Assembly: GCA_019456165.1 (NCBI GenBank) | Contig: VRUJ01000004.1 | Span: forward strand, 1 to 53,527 | Source of the DNA: Chloroflexota bacterium | Lineage (GTDB): Bacteria; Chloroflexota; Anaerolineae; Anaerolineales; UBA11579 | DNA length: 53,527 nt | Direction of reading: 5' to 3' | In this document: positions 27,780 through 37,035 of the stretch, one piece after another | Position numbering within the stretch: the first letter of the stretch is position 1 | How the letters are laid out: each line of letters opens with the position of its first letter | Notes under the pieces: model-generated | What the model saw: the letters and a program-made list of their open reading frames with translations, nothing else | Database searches by the model: none | Told to the model about the DNA's origin: nothing | Made by a program: the position numbers and the translations under genes

Positions 27780-29864
27780 ATGACTAAAGTTGCCAAACAT
27801 ACCACTGATTCCCAGGCTTTCCTGGAGCTGCTTTCCCATATCAGCAAAGAGCTCGCTGCAGCACTAGATTTAAGCGTGGTTTTGGAACGCGTATTATTCC
27901 TATCGGTAAAAAATGTTGGCGCTACTAGCGGAAGCATAATCGTATTGAACGATCAAGGCAAACCGGTTGATTCGGCTATTATCAGCCAAGGCAAAGTGTT
28001 CGATAAAACCACCGAACAGCTACAGGTCACATTAGATCAAGGGCTGGCAGGTTGGGTGGTACGAAATAAACAATCCGCACTGGTCGAGGATACAGATAAA
28101 GACAAACGCTGGCTGCAGCGATCGTATGACAATGCAGAGGATACAGGCCCAAAATCTTCCGTCAGCGCACCTCTTCTGGTTCGAGATCGCATGGTAGGGG
28201 TTATGACTCTCAGCCATCCTACGCCAGGCTTCTTTACAGAAGAGCATTTGACATTAGTCCAAGCTATCGCTGACCAGGCAGGCATCGCTGCGCTCAACGG
28301 ACGTCTTTATGGAGAAAGCCAACGCACAGCGCGCGTGATGAGCGCCCTTGCTGGGAGCGCTGACGCGATTAGCGCGAGTCTGCAACTAGACGAAGTTCTT
28401 CAAAACATCCTCGAACAAATTTCTCAAGCTTTGGAGGTTGAAGCTGTTTCATTGGCATTAATTGACACTGAGACAAACGAACTTGAATACCGGGCCGCAA
28501 CCGGAAAAGGAACCGAGAACATAATCGGTTTGCGTATCAAGATGGGACAAGGTATAGCCGGTTGGGTAGCCCAAGAAGGTGAGACCGTAATCGTACCAGA
28601 CGTAAATATAGACCCGCGATTCTATCCAAAAGTGGATGACCGCACAGGTTTTCAAACTCGTTCAATTGTATGCGCACCTATTCGCTCAAAAGGGCAGGTC
28701 ATAGGAGTACTCCAAGCTCTTAACCCCATTAATCCATTTGGTGAAGATGCCATTCTGGTAATGGAAGGAATTGGAAACCTTGCCGGAACAGCGATAGGTC
28801 ACGCCCAACTTTTTGAACAGATTGAAATCGCCCGCAGACGCTACTTGGAGTTGTTTGAATCCAGTGTAGATCCTATCATGGTTACAGATTTCGAAGGACG
28901 CATCATCGAAGCAAACCATCCAACCATCCTGCTTACTGGCCACGACGAAGAAGCTCTGCACACACTGAACATCCATCACATTCATCAAGTAGACTGGAAT
29001 ATCGTCGGGAAGAAATTCGAAAATCTAAAAACCGACGATCCATTAACTTACGAAGCCAAATTGTTAACAAAAACCGAAGAAGATATATTTATTGAGGTAT
29101 ATGTACGTCCTGTTGATATAGATGGAACGGCTCACCTGCAGTGGATATTACGAGACATAAGCGAGCGAAAAAATCTTGACCAAATACGCGAAGACCTGAC
29201 CCATATGATCTACCACGATCTGCGGTCTCCTTTGGCGAATGTCTCCTCCGGGCTTGATGTGCTGGTATCAATTTTGCCAGAAGATTCCGATCCCACATTT
29301 AAATCTGTGCTTGATATCGCCATACGCTCAACAGAGCGTGTTCACCGGTTGGCCAGTTCTCTACTTGATACCAGCCGTCTGGAAGCCGGGCAGAAAATTG
29401 GCAAAACACTATCTGTAGACCCAAATGATCTTGTCAAAGAAGCTGTTGAGGCTATCGCGCCATCTACCACAAATAGAAAACAGAAGGTAATCATATCAAT
29501 GCCTTCCAAGCTGCCCAAGGTAAAAGTAGATGTCGATATGATCAAACGCGTTTTGATTAACCTGCTAGAAAACGCTAGCAAATACAATTCCCCTAAAGGG
29601 GATATATCGATTGGCAGCAAGAAGAAAGGTTCTTGGGTACAAATGTGGGTGGAGGATAGCGGCCGCGGAATCTCAGAGAAAGATCATAATCGCATATTCG
29701 AAAAATTCGAACGCGTTCAAAGCAATGCAACTAGTGGATCTAAAGGACTGGGTATCGGTCTGGCTTTTTGCAAACTAGCCGTGGAAGGACACGGAGGAAA
29801 AATTTGGGTGGACAGTGAAATTGACAAAGGCTCACGTTTTACTTTTACACTTCCAATAGCATAG
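27780..29864 (+). CDS. Soluble sensor histidine kinase: GAF-GAF-PAS-HisKA-HATPase
   Basis: The 694-residue protein has no membrane segment. Two GAF domains (about 15-170 and 190-355) are followed by a PAS domain (about 360-470, with YLELFESSVDPIMVTDFEG), then HisKA with H-box YHDLRSP, then HATPase with N-box NLLENASKYNSP, G1 DSGRGI and G2 GLGIGL. All catalytic motifs are intact. No receiver protein is next to it. The 275-bp stretch before it (27505-27779) holds a weak ORF in the same direction that I do not accept as a gene. Confidence 0.92.
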   Translation: MTKVAKHTTDSQAFLELLSHISKELAAALDLSVVLERVLFLSVKNVGATSGSIIVLNDQGKPVDSAIISQGKVFDKTTEQLQVTLDQGLAGWVVRNKQSALVEDTDKDKRWLQRSYDNAEDTGPKSSVSAPLLVRDRMVGVMTLSHPTPGFFTEEHLTLVQAIADQAGIAALNGRLYGESQRTARVMSALAGSADAISASLQLDEVLQNILEQISQALEVEAVSLALIDTETNELEYRAATGKGTENIIGLRIKMGQGIAGWVAQEGETVIVPDVNIDPRFYPKVDDRTGFQTRSIVCAPIRSKGQVIGVLQALNPINPFGEDAILVMEGIGNLAGTAIGHAQLFEQIEIARRRYLELFESSVDPIMVTDFEGRIIEANHPTILLTGHDEEALHTLNIHHIHQVDWNIVGKKFENLKTDDPLTYEAKLLTKTEEDIFIEVYVRPVDIDGTAHLQWILRDISERKNLDQIREDLTHMIYHDLRSPLANVSSGLDVLVSILPEDSDPTFKSVLDIAIRSTERVHRLASSLLDTSRLEAGQKIGKTLSVDPNDLVKEAVEAIAPSTTNRKQKVIISMPSKLPKVKVDVDMIKRVLINLLENASKYNSPKGDISIGSKKKGSWVQMWVEDSGRGISEKDHNRIFEKFERVQSNATSGSKGLGIGLAFCKLAVEGHGGKIWVDSEIDKGSRFTFTLPIA

Positions 29865-29907
29865 CCAGTTTTGAACAATTTACTGGGCAGAGATTTAACT
29901 AATCACA

Positions 29908-29935
29908 TTTAGTGCCACCCACTTCACGGTATAAT
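29908..29935 (+). promoter_or_regulatory. Sigma-70 promoter for the metallo-beta-lactamase-fold gene
   Basis: TATAAT at 29930-29935 has a weaker TTTAGT at 29908-29913, 16 bp upstream. The next gene starts at 29976. Confidence 0.45.
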
Positions 29936-29975
29936 AACTCCACGAAGAACGTCTAATTCTTCATCGAGTAAACAC

Positions 29976-30833
29976 ATGAAAGAAATTGATAATGGAATAT
30001 ACATTGAAGATGCCTACCCAGGTGTGACGCTGGGGGCTTTGGTGATGAAGCGAGGAACGCTATTGATAGACGCTCCCCCACATCCTGGCGATGGTCATTC
30101 CTGGCTAACCTTCTTGCGTAGTAAAGGCAGCAAGTCCGATCGCGTCCTCATATTGTTAGACTCTCACACTGACCGCTCTCTTGGCACCCAGGCAATGGAC
30201 AGCGCTGTGTTGGCTCATGAAAAAACCGTAGCAGTCTTTAAAGGACGCTCCGCTATTTTCAAAGCCCAAGTAATTAACAGCGGTGCGGAATGGGAAACTT
30301 GTAGCGGTTTAAGCGGAATTCGCTGGGCTCATCCCAACATGCTTTTTTCCCAGCACGCCCAACTACCCTGGGGAGATTTTGAAGTTATCATTGAACACCA
30401 TCCCGGCCCTGAGCCTGGGGCCTCTTGGGTAATCCTCCCAGAACAAAAGATTGTTTTTGTGGGGGACGCGGTATTGGTCAAGCAGCCGCCCTTTTTAGAG
30501 AATGCAGATATTCCTACATGGATCAACACACTTAACATGCTGCTCTCAAAACCCTACCGTGATTTTTCGATCATCAGCAGCCGGGGCGGCCCTGTAGCTA
30601 TTCAAGCAATCCGCGATCAACGGAAGTTCTTAAAAAGCATTCAAAAACGCATTGAGCGGTTGGCAAAACGCATACCTTCTCCAGAAACCACGGAAAAACT
30701 CTCAACAAGCATGCTTAGTAATTTCTCTTTCCCAACCAGGCTGAAGACGATGTACTTTCAACGTTTGGCCTACGGCTTGTTCCAATACACCACCAGGCAT
30801 TATTTCCCCGAAACTTTATCCAAAAAAAAATAA
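29976..30833 (+). CDS. Metallo-beta-lactamase-fold protein with degenerate metal site
   Basis: The 285-residue protein has the fold's usual order: an early beta-sheet with LLIDAPPHPGDGHSW, then DSHTDR at 62-67 in the position of HxHxDH, then EHHPGPEPGASWV, then VFVGDAV. Two of the four histidine/aspartate positions of HxHxDH are changed (first His to Asp, last His to Arg), and the late His region reads SSRGGP. The remaining His64, Asp66 and the Asp of VGDAV are kept. It is probably not a normal dinuclear hydrolase; it might bind one metal or only a ligand. The C-terminal 80 residues are basic and helical. Confidence 0.82.
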   Translation: MKEIDNGIYIEDAYPGVTLGALVMKRGTLLIDAPPHPGDGHSWLTFLRSKGSKSDRVLILLDSHTDRSLGTQAMDSAVLAHEKTVAVFKGRSAIFKAQVINSGAEWETCSGLSGIRWAHPNMLFSQHAQLPWGDFEVIIEHHPGPEPGASWVILPEQKIVFVGDAVLVKQPPFLENADIPTWINTLNMLLSKPYRDFSIISSRGGPVAIQAIRDQRKFLKSIQKRIERLAKRIPSPETTEKLSTSMLSNFSFPTRLKTMYFQRLAYGLFQYTTRHYFPETLSKKK

Positions 30834-30954
30834 GGGCTTTTTATTCAACCTTGCCTAGGCCTGGCGCAGCGCCTATGCTTTCCAAAGTTCACAATCATCC
30901 CTGAAACTGCCAAGAAGCAAACAAATCCACCACTTTAACATCTTCCATTATCAC

Positions 30955-32004
30955 ATGACCCAAGACCGATACGTGCCAATTTTCGAAGTCACTCGTGGTG
31001 AGACAGTTGAATCGATCCATTACGGTGCTGCTGTAGTAGTAGACACATCCGGCAGTACCATCGCCTCTATTGGCAGCCCGCAAGCGGTAGCCTTCCTGCG
31101 TTCCACGGCTAAGCCCATGCAAACCTTGCCCCTCTTTGAAGCCGGCGGCAGCTCAGAATTCAAAATGGCACAAGCTGAAATCGCGTTGGTTTGTGCTTCC
31201 CAATCGGGCACGGATGAGCATGTGGCTGTCTTGCAAAGTTTACACTCCAAAGTCGGGATTACTGAAGAACATCTAATGTGCGGAGTGCATCCACCCTATC
31301 ACCAGCCAAGCGCGGATGCTTTGCTGCAGCGTGGCGAAGAACCAACTCCCAGCCGCCACAATTGTTCCGGTAAGCACACGGGCATGTTGGCGCTTGCGCG
31401 ACTAAAAGGTTGGCCCACAGAAGATTACATCCAACCAGATCACCCGGTACAAAAAGCAATCCTTAATTCATTTGCCGAAATCTGTGATCTTACTCTTGAT
31501 CAGGTCTTATGCGGTACAGATGGCTGCTCCGCTCCAATTTTTGCTGTACCGTTGCAAAATACCGCCCTGGGCTTTGCACGCCTTGTAGACCCTAGTGGTT
31601 TACCCGTTGCGCGCGCTGCCGCGTGCCGGGAGATCACTTCAGCTATGATCGCTCACCCTAACATGGTCGCAGGACCTGGGCGTTTTGACACCCATTTGAT
31701 GCAGGTTGCTGGCGGGAGCATCGTTTCTAAAAGCGGTTCCGAGGGTTATCAGGGAATTGGTCTGATGCCAGGCGCTTTAGAGCCTGGATCGCCTGCCTTA
31801 GGCATTGCAGTAAAAATCTCCGATGGAGACCCCAAAGGACGCGCCAGCTCAGCTGTGAGTTTAGAAATCTTGCGGCAATTAGGAGCGCTCTCAGAAACCC
31901 AACTCAAAGATTTGAATGAATTCGGCCCGATAAAACCTATCTACAATTGGCGTCAGTTGGAAGTCGGTGAAGCACGCCCGTGCTTTACATTAAAAAGAAA
32001 CTGA
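30955..32004 (+). CDS. L-asparaginase, Rhizobium etli type (PF06089)
   Basis: The 349-residue protein belongs to the asparaginase II family that is unrelated to the E. coli enzymes. The SxxK pair is Ser50 and Lys53 in RSTAKP. The metal/catalytic segment HNCSGKH has Cys137 and Lys140. These correspond to Ser48/Lys51 and Cys135/Lys138 of the R. etli enzyme with the same 2-residue shift. Further family motifs are GTDGCSAP and MVAGPGRFDT. It converts asparagine to aspartate plus ammonia in the cytoplasm. A bidirectional-type hairpin lies about 90 bp after the stop. Confidence 0.95.
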   Translation: MTQDRYVPIFEVTRGETVESIHYGAAVVVDTSGSTIASIGSPQAVAFLRSTAKPMQTLPLFEAGGSSEFKMAQAEIALVCASQSGTDEHVAVLQSLHSKVGITEEHLMCGVHPPYHQPSADALLQRGEEPTPSRHNCSGKHTGMLALARLKGWPTEDYIQPDHPVQKAILNSFAEICDLTLDQVLCGTDGCSAPIFAVPLQNTALGFARLVDPSGLPVARAAACREITSAMIAHPNMVAGPGRFDTHLMQVAGGSIVSKSGSEGYQGIGLMPGALEPGSPALGIAVKISDGDPKGRASSAVSLEILRQLGALSETQLKDLNEFGPIKPIYNWRQLEVGEARPCFTLKRN

Positions 32005-32096
32005 ACTGAATCTGCAACTCTCAATCAACTTGCAATACCATAAAATAAATATCGGCAGTGAAGAACCACACAGTTTGCTGTAGGGTATCTTCAATA

Positions 32097-32121
32097 GAAA
32101 AAGCCCTAATTTGGCTTTTTC
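32097..32121 (+). terminator. Rho-independent-type terminator after the asparaginase gene
   Basis: GAAAAAGCC (32097-32105) pairs perfectly with GGCTTTTTC (32113-32121) around a 7-nt loop. The stem overlaps a TTG in frame with the next gene, which argues that the gene starts at 32135. Confidence 0.65.
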
Positions 32122-32134
32122 CTCACAAACTATT

Positions 32135-32803
32135 ATGGACCTTGCAGAACGCGCCCAAGAAACCCATCGTCGATTGTTGGAATTCTTCGGTAATCCAGGG
32201 TGGCGCAGGCCACTACCTCCGCTAGACGAGTTGGTTTCCACGATATTATCGCAGAATACCAACGATCTCAACCGCGACCGCGCCTATAACGCTCTGATAG
32301 AACGGTTCCCCACGTGGGAAGCTGTGAGGACAGCCGGCGAGCAAGAAATCATCGACGCAATCCGACCTGCTGGGCTGGCAAACCAAAAAGGTTCGCGGAT
32401 CAAAGCCATTCTTCAGGAAATCTTTGAGCAGCGCGGCGAATTAGGTTTGGATTTTTTGAAAGCATTCTCAACTCAGGATGCACGCGAGTGGTTATTACAG
32501 TTCAAAGGTGTAGGGCCAAAGACTGCGGCCATTGTGCTGCAGTTCGCACTTGATAAACCAGCCTTTCCTGTTGATACTCACGTTTATCGTGTCACCGGTC
32601 GAATTGGTTTGCGGCCTGAAAAGATGAGCGCCGATAAAACTCACCAACATTTAGAGGAACTCATGCCTCCCAAAACATATTATCCTGCACATCTGAACAT
32701 TATCCGCTTGGGGCGTGAGATCTGCCAGGCCCGCCGCCCAATGTGCCCTGAATGCCCCCTGCAAGATATCTGTGACTTCAGGATTGCAAACCCAGATCTT
32801 TAG
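32135..32803 (+). CDS. nth: Endonuclease III-type DNA glycosylase/AP lyase
   Basis: A 222-residue protein when begun at ATG 32135; a TTG at 32111 lies inside the terminator stem and is rejected. The helix-hairpin-helix is LLQFKGVGPKTAAIVLQFAL with the catalytic Lys in GVGPK. The catalytic Asp is in FPVDTHVYRV. The iron-sulfur cluster ligands CX6CX2CX5C are at the C-terminus (CQARRPMCPECPLQDIC). It removes damaged pyrimidines and cuts AP sites. The next kinase gene starts 10 bp after the stop. Confidence 0.94.
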   Translation: MDLAERAQETHRRLLEFFGNPGWRRPLPPLDELVSTILSQNTNDLNRDRAYNALIERFPTWEAVRTAGEQEIIDAIRPAGLANQKGSRIKAILQEIFEQRGELGLDFLKAFSTQDAREWLLQFKGVGPKTAAIVLQFALDKPAFPVDTHVYRVTGRIGLRPEKMSADKTHQHLEELMPPKTYYPAHLNIIRLGREICQARRPMCPECPLQDICDFRIANPDL

Positions 32804-32813
32804 AGGAAATTCC

Positions 32814-34664
32814 ATGAACGAAACCAAGCCATCTTCCAGCGCAGCTCTAAACACTCTGCGCAGACAGTTGCAATCCCTGCAAGCCCTTTCACTCCCCGAT
32901 AACGGGCAGCAATTATTACAAACCGCGCTAAACTCGTTGGAGGTAATATCCGAACACGTAGTCGTGGGTGAAGAGCAGCACCGCCTTGCGGCTCTTTTCC
33001 GCGTCTCTCAGGTGCTGGGGACCTCGCTCGACCTCAACGAAGTTCTCAACCAGGTAATGGATGCCGTGATCGGTCTCACGGAGGCGGAACGCGGATTCCT
33101 CATGCTGGTAGATGGAGAAAGTAAGGAATTAAGCCTGCGCGCAGCCCGGAATATGGAGCAAGAAACTTTACTAAGGGATGATATGAAAATCAGCAACACT
33201 GTCGTTCAGACGGTAGTGGAAAGCGGGGAAGGATTAGTCACAACTAACGCGCAGGAGGACCCTCGCTTTGCCCAGCAAGAATCTGTGGTCGCCTTTTCCC
33301 TGCGTTCCATACTGTGCTCACCTCTCCGCTCACGAGGGGAAGTGATTGGTGTGATCTTCGTTGACAACCGGATTCACGAGGGTTTATTCGACCAGAAAGA
33401 TCTAGATTTATTGAACGCTTTTGCCGCTCAGGCCGCGGCAGCGATTCAAAACGCGCGCCTGTATACCCAAACCGACAAATCCTTGGCTGCACGAGTCGGC
33501 GAGTTAGAAAACCTGGCCCGCATCACCAGAGAACTTAACCAGCACCTGGAACTGGAACACGTTTTAGCAACCACCGCCAAATGGGCTGTTCAAGGCACCT
33601 CCGCTGACCAGGCCTGGCTGGCGATGCAAGATGTGGAGAGTAGTGCCTTAAGAATATCTACTGGTCCAAATAACGGCCAAACCATCCCCCTGGACGATCC
33701 CTTAGTTGAAGGTGCACTGCAGGCTGGGACTCCGCATGTATTTGAACCCGAGGGAGATAAACCCGCCTTATTAGTGACCCCCATCCTAACCGAAAACCAG
33801 GCCTCTGGCGTACTGGTGATTGAATCATCCCAGCCCTTTGAAGCTGAGACCATTCAATTTGCCACGCGGCTATCAAACCAGGCAGCAGTTGCCATTGAAA
33901 AATCCCGCTTGTATGAAAACGTTCAACAAGTGAGCGATGAGAAATCCAAGTTCGTCTCAGTGGTCACACATGAAATGCGTCTGCCGATGACGTCAATAAT
34001 TGGATACACCGACCTGATACGCCAGGGACACGTTGGCGAGATCAACGAACAACAGACCGAATTCCTGAATGTGATCCGTAATAACGTCCAGCGCATGTCT
34101 ACCCTTGTTTCCGATCTCTCCGATATCTCACGCATTGAGAGTGGGCGTTTGCTGCTGGAATCAACCATGCTGCCTTTGCACGATTACGTTGATGAGACTA
34201 TTCAGAGCATGCGGTTCAATCTGGAAGAAAAATCTCAAACCGTTCAAGCCCAAGTACCCACAAACTTGCCACATGTGTTCGCAGACCCCAATCGCCTGGG
34301 GCAAATATTGACAAATCTGGTTAGCAACGCCTCGAAGTATACACCGGAGAATGGCGAGATCACTATTTCTGCCCGTCCGGAGGCTAAGTTTATCCGCACA
34401 GAAATACGCGATAACGGAATCGGCATTGCTTTAGAAGACCAGGGGAAAATTTTCACCCAATTTTTCCGCTCAGAAGACGCCGACGTGCGCCAGGAATTAG
34501 GCTGGGGCTTAGGATTGAACGTCACCAAACGCTTGGTGGAATTGATAGGCGGCGAGATCGGATTTGAAAGTGCAATGGGGGAAGGCAGCACTTTCTGGTT
34601 CACCTTGCCAATTACTGACCCCCAACCACTTGAGGATGCAGAACAATCATCCCCTGTAATATAA
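32814..34664 (+). CDS. Soluble sensor histidine kinase: GAF-GAF-HisKA-HATPase
   Basis: A 616-residue protein from ATG 32814, with GAGG just upstream. The frame also reads back into nth but that part is a shadow. Two GAF domains lie at about 60-225 and 240-370. The H-box is THEMRLP, with His kept but Leu in place of the usual Thr. The N-box is SNASKYTP, G1 is DNGIGI, and G2 is GWGLGL. The kinase core aligns without gaps with those of the 3772 and 43818 genes. It is probably in one operon with nth. A strong terminator follows. Confidence 0.92.
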   Translation: MNETKPSSSAALNTLRRQLQSLQALSLPDNGQQLLQTALNSLEVISEHVVVGEEQHRLAALFRVSQVLGTSLDLNEVLNQVMDAVIGLTEAERGFLMLVDGESKELSLRAARNMEQETLLRDDMKISNTVVQTVVESGEGLVTTNAQEDPRFAQQESVVAFSLRSILCSPLRSRGEVIGVIFVDNRIHEGLFDQKDLDLLNAFAAQAAAAIQNARLYTQTDKSLAARVGELENLARITRELNQHLELEHVLATTAKWAVQGTSADQAWLAMQDVESSALRISTGPNNGQTIPLDDPLVEGALQAGTPHVFEPEGDKPALLVTPILTENQASGVLVIESSQPFEAETIQFATRLSNQAAVAIEKSRLYENVQQVSDEKSKFVSVVTHEMRLPMTSIIGYTDLIRQGHVGEINEQQTEFLNVIRNNVQRMSTLVSDLSDISRIESGRLLLESTMLPLHDYVDETIQSMRFNLEEKSQTVQAQVPTNLPHVFADPNRLGQILTNLVSNASKYTPENGEITISARPEAKFIRTEIRDNGIGIALEDQGKIFTQFFRSEDADVRQELGWGLGLNVTKRLVELIGGEIGFESAMGEGSTFWFTLPITDPQPLEDAEQSSPVI

Positions 34665-34698
34665 CCGCTATCATCACAATGGGATTTGATATATACAG

Positions 34699-34729
34699 AA
34701 GAAGCCCTGGCCAGATGTCAGGGCTTCTT
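34699..34729 (+). terminator. Rho-independent terminator
   Basis: An 11-bp perfect stem (AAGAAGCCCTG and its complement) encloses a 9-nt loop and is followed by TTATTATTTT. It lies between the kinase and the convergent YIP1 gene and may serve both. Confidence 0.85.
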
Positions 34730-34753
34730 TTATTATTTTGGATGAACTCGAAA

Positions 34754-35335
34754 TTAACCAAACAACCCAAAAACTCCGGCTGCTGTCAAACCAATTATCC
34801 CTAACACAATTCCAGTAATGACTGTGAAAACAGCAATTACCAGCCATCCAATAACTATCGTCACAATAGTTTGCACCCACTCTAAATCCAACGCTTCCTT
34901 AGCGGCAACCACCCAGGCCGCGAATGTTAAAATAACGATTGCTAAAGTTAGCGGGAATAACAAGCAAGCCAGAAGACCAAAAGCGTTTACTACACCAGTA
35001 AAGATACCTAATACATTCCATACGCTGGCCAGGCCTAGCGTGCGCACCATTTCCCCAAAATCGACCTCAGCATTGAACACGGTTTTACCAACTCAAGAGA
35101 TCACAAAGGCTGCAACTGCGAACCCCAGCACTGAAAAAAAAGTCCCCACCGCAATTCCCAAAGCCCAATCAATAAAACTGATATCACCGAATTGGGCGGT
35201 TAGCGCACCCAATTGTTGTAAGAACGCGCCAACAAGGACTATCAACCAGGCCGTGGTTGTAAAACTTTGATCCCTCTCAACTTCCGCGTAAACCCCTTTG
35301 CGGAAGGTAAAAGCTCCTATAACTCGATCGAACAT
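34754..35335 (-). pseudogene. YIP1-family membrane protein interrupted by one in-frame TGA
   Basis: Two minus-strand frames of 80 and 108 residues are in the same reading frame, and only the stop at 35093-35095 (TGA) and four codons separate the second start (GTG 35080) from it. Read through the stop, the product is 193 residues with a YIP1-like layout: an N-terminal cytoplasmic segment (FDRVIGAFTFRKGVYAEVERD), then about five hydrophobic helices, with VFNAEVDFGEMVRTLGLA in the loop after the stop. A Trp, Leu or similar residue would be expected at the stop. A ribosome site GAGGAGGT lies before the ATG, and TATAAT lies at 35376-35381. It is either a recent nonsense mutation, a sequencing error, or two separate proteins. 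Confidence 0.75.
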
Positions 35336-35514
35336 AATGGTTGTACCTCCTCAAATAAAGTTGAATTGGATAATTATTATACAGTAACCCTAACAATCTC
35401 GCTTAGTTACTAATCTATGTTATCCTAAGCCCTTGTTTTTGATTCATTACCTTATAAACAAATGTGGATAATTAATAATATTGCTTTTACTACAAACTTA
35501 TTAGAGAGAATTTA

Positions 35515-36525
35515 ATGCCTGAGACATCAACATCAACCTGGACTCCACCCTGGGAGCAGCCCGTTTGGCGCGCTTCCGCTGAAAGCTGGATTCGCCACCA
35601 ACTTGAAGTGCAAGGCTACAAATTAACCGACCCAATCACACAACCCCATATACGCCCCTGGTCGACTGTGATGCATATCCCTACCAACGAAGGAGATATG
35701 TACTTCAAAGCCGGGGCGCCAAACCAGGCTTTTGAACCTGCACTCCTGCAGGCCCTCAACCGCTGGAGACCACGGACCAGCATACCTGTTTTGGCAGCAG
35801 ATACCGACCTGGGTTGGATGCTCATACCCGACGGGGGTGATACCCTGCGCCAGATGTACCAAAGCGAGGCAGACCTGAAACGCTGGGAACACATCCTGCC
35901 CATGTATGCTGAACTCCAAATCGAGACATCCAAACACGCGGACGAACTTCTTGCCCTGGGTTGCCCCGACAGGCGTCTGCCTAATCTACCCGGCTTTTAC
36001 CGCGCCATGCTAGCAGATAAAGACGCCATGCTGATCGGACGTGAAGATGGTATTACTAATGAAGAGTTCGCGCGCTTTCAGGAATTAGAGACCCAATTCA
36101 TTAGCAAAGTCGAGCAGTTGGCGGCTTATGATCTTCCCGCAGCCCTCGACCACGGTGACCTGCACGACGCCAACGTGCTCTTCGATGGAAGCGATTACAC
36201 CTTCTTCGATTGGGGAGACGCCAGCTTGACGCATCCCTTTTTTAGTCTCATCATCGTATTGCGCGTGATTGCCAGCAAACTTGAGATTGAAGTCTGTGAC
36301 CCTAAATTAACCTGGGTGCGGGATGCATATCTCGAAGCCTGGACAGAGTTTGCAACCCGCAGTGATTTACTCGCCGCCTTCGACCTGGCCCACCACATTG
36401 GCAAGTTCGCCCGCAGCCTAAACTGGTACTCCCTGATCACAACCCTGGACCCCGCCTCTGTCAGCGACTACCTCGATACCGTCCCCGGCTGGCTGTGGGA
36501 ATTTTTACATCATAAAGCAGGGTAG
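35515..36525 (+). CDS. Aminoglycoside phosphotransferase-family kinase
   Basis: The 336-residue protein has the protein kinase-like fold of the APH family. The N-lobe Lys is in DMYFKAGAP. The catalytic loop is DHGDLHDANVLF (Asp and Asn present), and the metal-binding motif is FFDWGDA. The substrate is not known; related proteins phosphorylate small molecules and need not cause drug resistance. The last 76 residues (from VRDAYLEAW onward) are repeated twice more downstream, which makes the 3' end the first unit of a tandem array. Confidence 0.87.
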   Translation: MPETSTSTWTPPWEQPVWRASAESWIRHQLEVQGYKLTDPITQPHIRPWSTVMHIPTNEGDMYFKAGAPNQAFEPALLQALNRWRPRTSIPVLAADTDLGWMLIPDGGDTLRQMYQSEADLKRWEHILPMYAELQIETSKHADELLALGCPDRRLPNLPGFYRAMLADKDAMLIGREDGITNEEFARFQELETQFISKVEQLAAYDLPAALDHGDLHDANVLFDGSDYTFFDWGDASLTHPFFSLIIVLRVIASKLEIEVCDPKLTWVRDAYLEAWTEFATRSDLLAAFDLAHHIGKFARSLNWYSLITTLDPASVSDYLDTVPGWLWEFLHHKAG

Positions 36526-36546
36526 GGGCAGAGCGGCGCTGGGCCC

Positions 36547-36780
36547 GATTACGACCCGATACTATCCTGGGTGCGGGATGCATATCTCGAAGCCTGGACA
36601 GGGTTTACCACCCGCAAAGATATACTCGCCGCTTTCGATCTGGCCCACCACATTGGCAAGTTCGCCCGCAGCCTAAACTGGTACGCCCTGATCACAACCC
36701 TGGACCCCGCCTCTGTCAGCGACTACCTCGATACCGTGCCCGGCTGGCTGTGGGAATTTTTACATCATAAAGCAGGGTAG
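36547..36780 (+). pseudogene. Phosphotransferase 3'-end copy 2
   Basis: This copy codes in frame for YDPILSWVRDAYLEAW and the rest of the phosphotransferase C-terminus (ending PGWLWEFLHHKAG). It has no start or N-terminal kinase lobe of its own; a GTG-initiated 69-residue frame is possible. The 3' half is almost identical to the functional gene end, which suggests recent duplication or gene conversion. Confidence 0.75.
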
Positions 36781-36801
36781 GGGCGCAGCGCCGCTGCGCC
36801 C
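36781..36801. repeat. REP-like palindrome at cassette boundary
   Basis: GGGCGCAGC and GCTGCGCCC are perfect complements around GCC, directly after the copy 2 stop codon. The matching site after the real gene (36524-36546) is degenerate. Confidence 0.55.
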
Positions 36802-37035
36802 GATTACGATCCGCAGCTATCCTGGGTGCGGGATGCCTACCTGGAAGCCTGGACGGGGTTTGCCAACCGCAGAGATTTGCTGTCTGCCTTCGATCTGGCC
36901 CACCACATTGGCAAGCTCTCGTGTGCCTATTATTGGTACAGCATCATTACGTCAATTATCCCCGCCTCAATCGCCAAATTCAGCGATTACCCACCCGGCT
37001 GGCTGTGGGAATTTTTACATCATAAAGCTGGTTAG
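36802..37035 (+). pseudogene. Phosphotransferase 3'-end copy 3, diverged
   Basis: This copy codes for YDPQLSWVRDAYLEAW, then a changed middle (GKLSCAYYWYSIITSIIP) and the same final residues PGWLWEFLHHKAG. The frame is kept in spite of many changes, so it probably once belonged to a complete paralog or is exchanged with the gene. It has no start signal. Confidence 0.72.

Noticed and set aside
27520..27780. 86-residue ORF ahead of the GAF-PAS kinase
   Set aside because: No ribosome site, odd composition, no recognisable motif, and it ends inside the kinase start; treated as untranslated upstream region.
35093..35095. TGA as selenocysteine or genome-wide Trp recoding
   Set aside because: No SECIS-like stem noted and TGA ends other genes here normally (for example at 17339 and 25456).
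34818..35270. 150-residue plus-strand ORF
   Set aside because: Antisense to the YIP1 gene; Thr/Lys/Ala-rich composition is the mirror of membrane helices.
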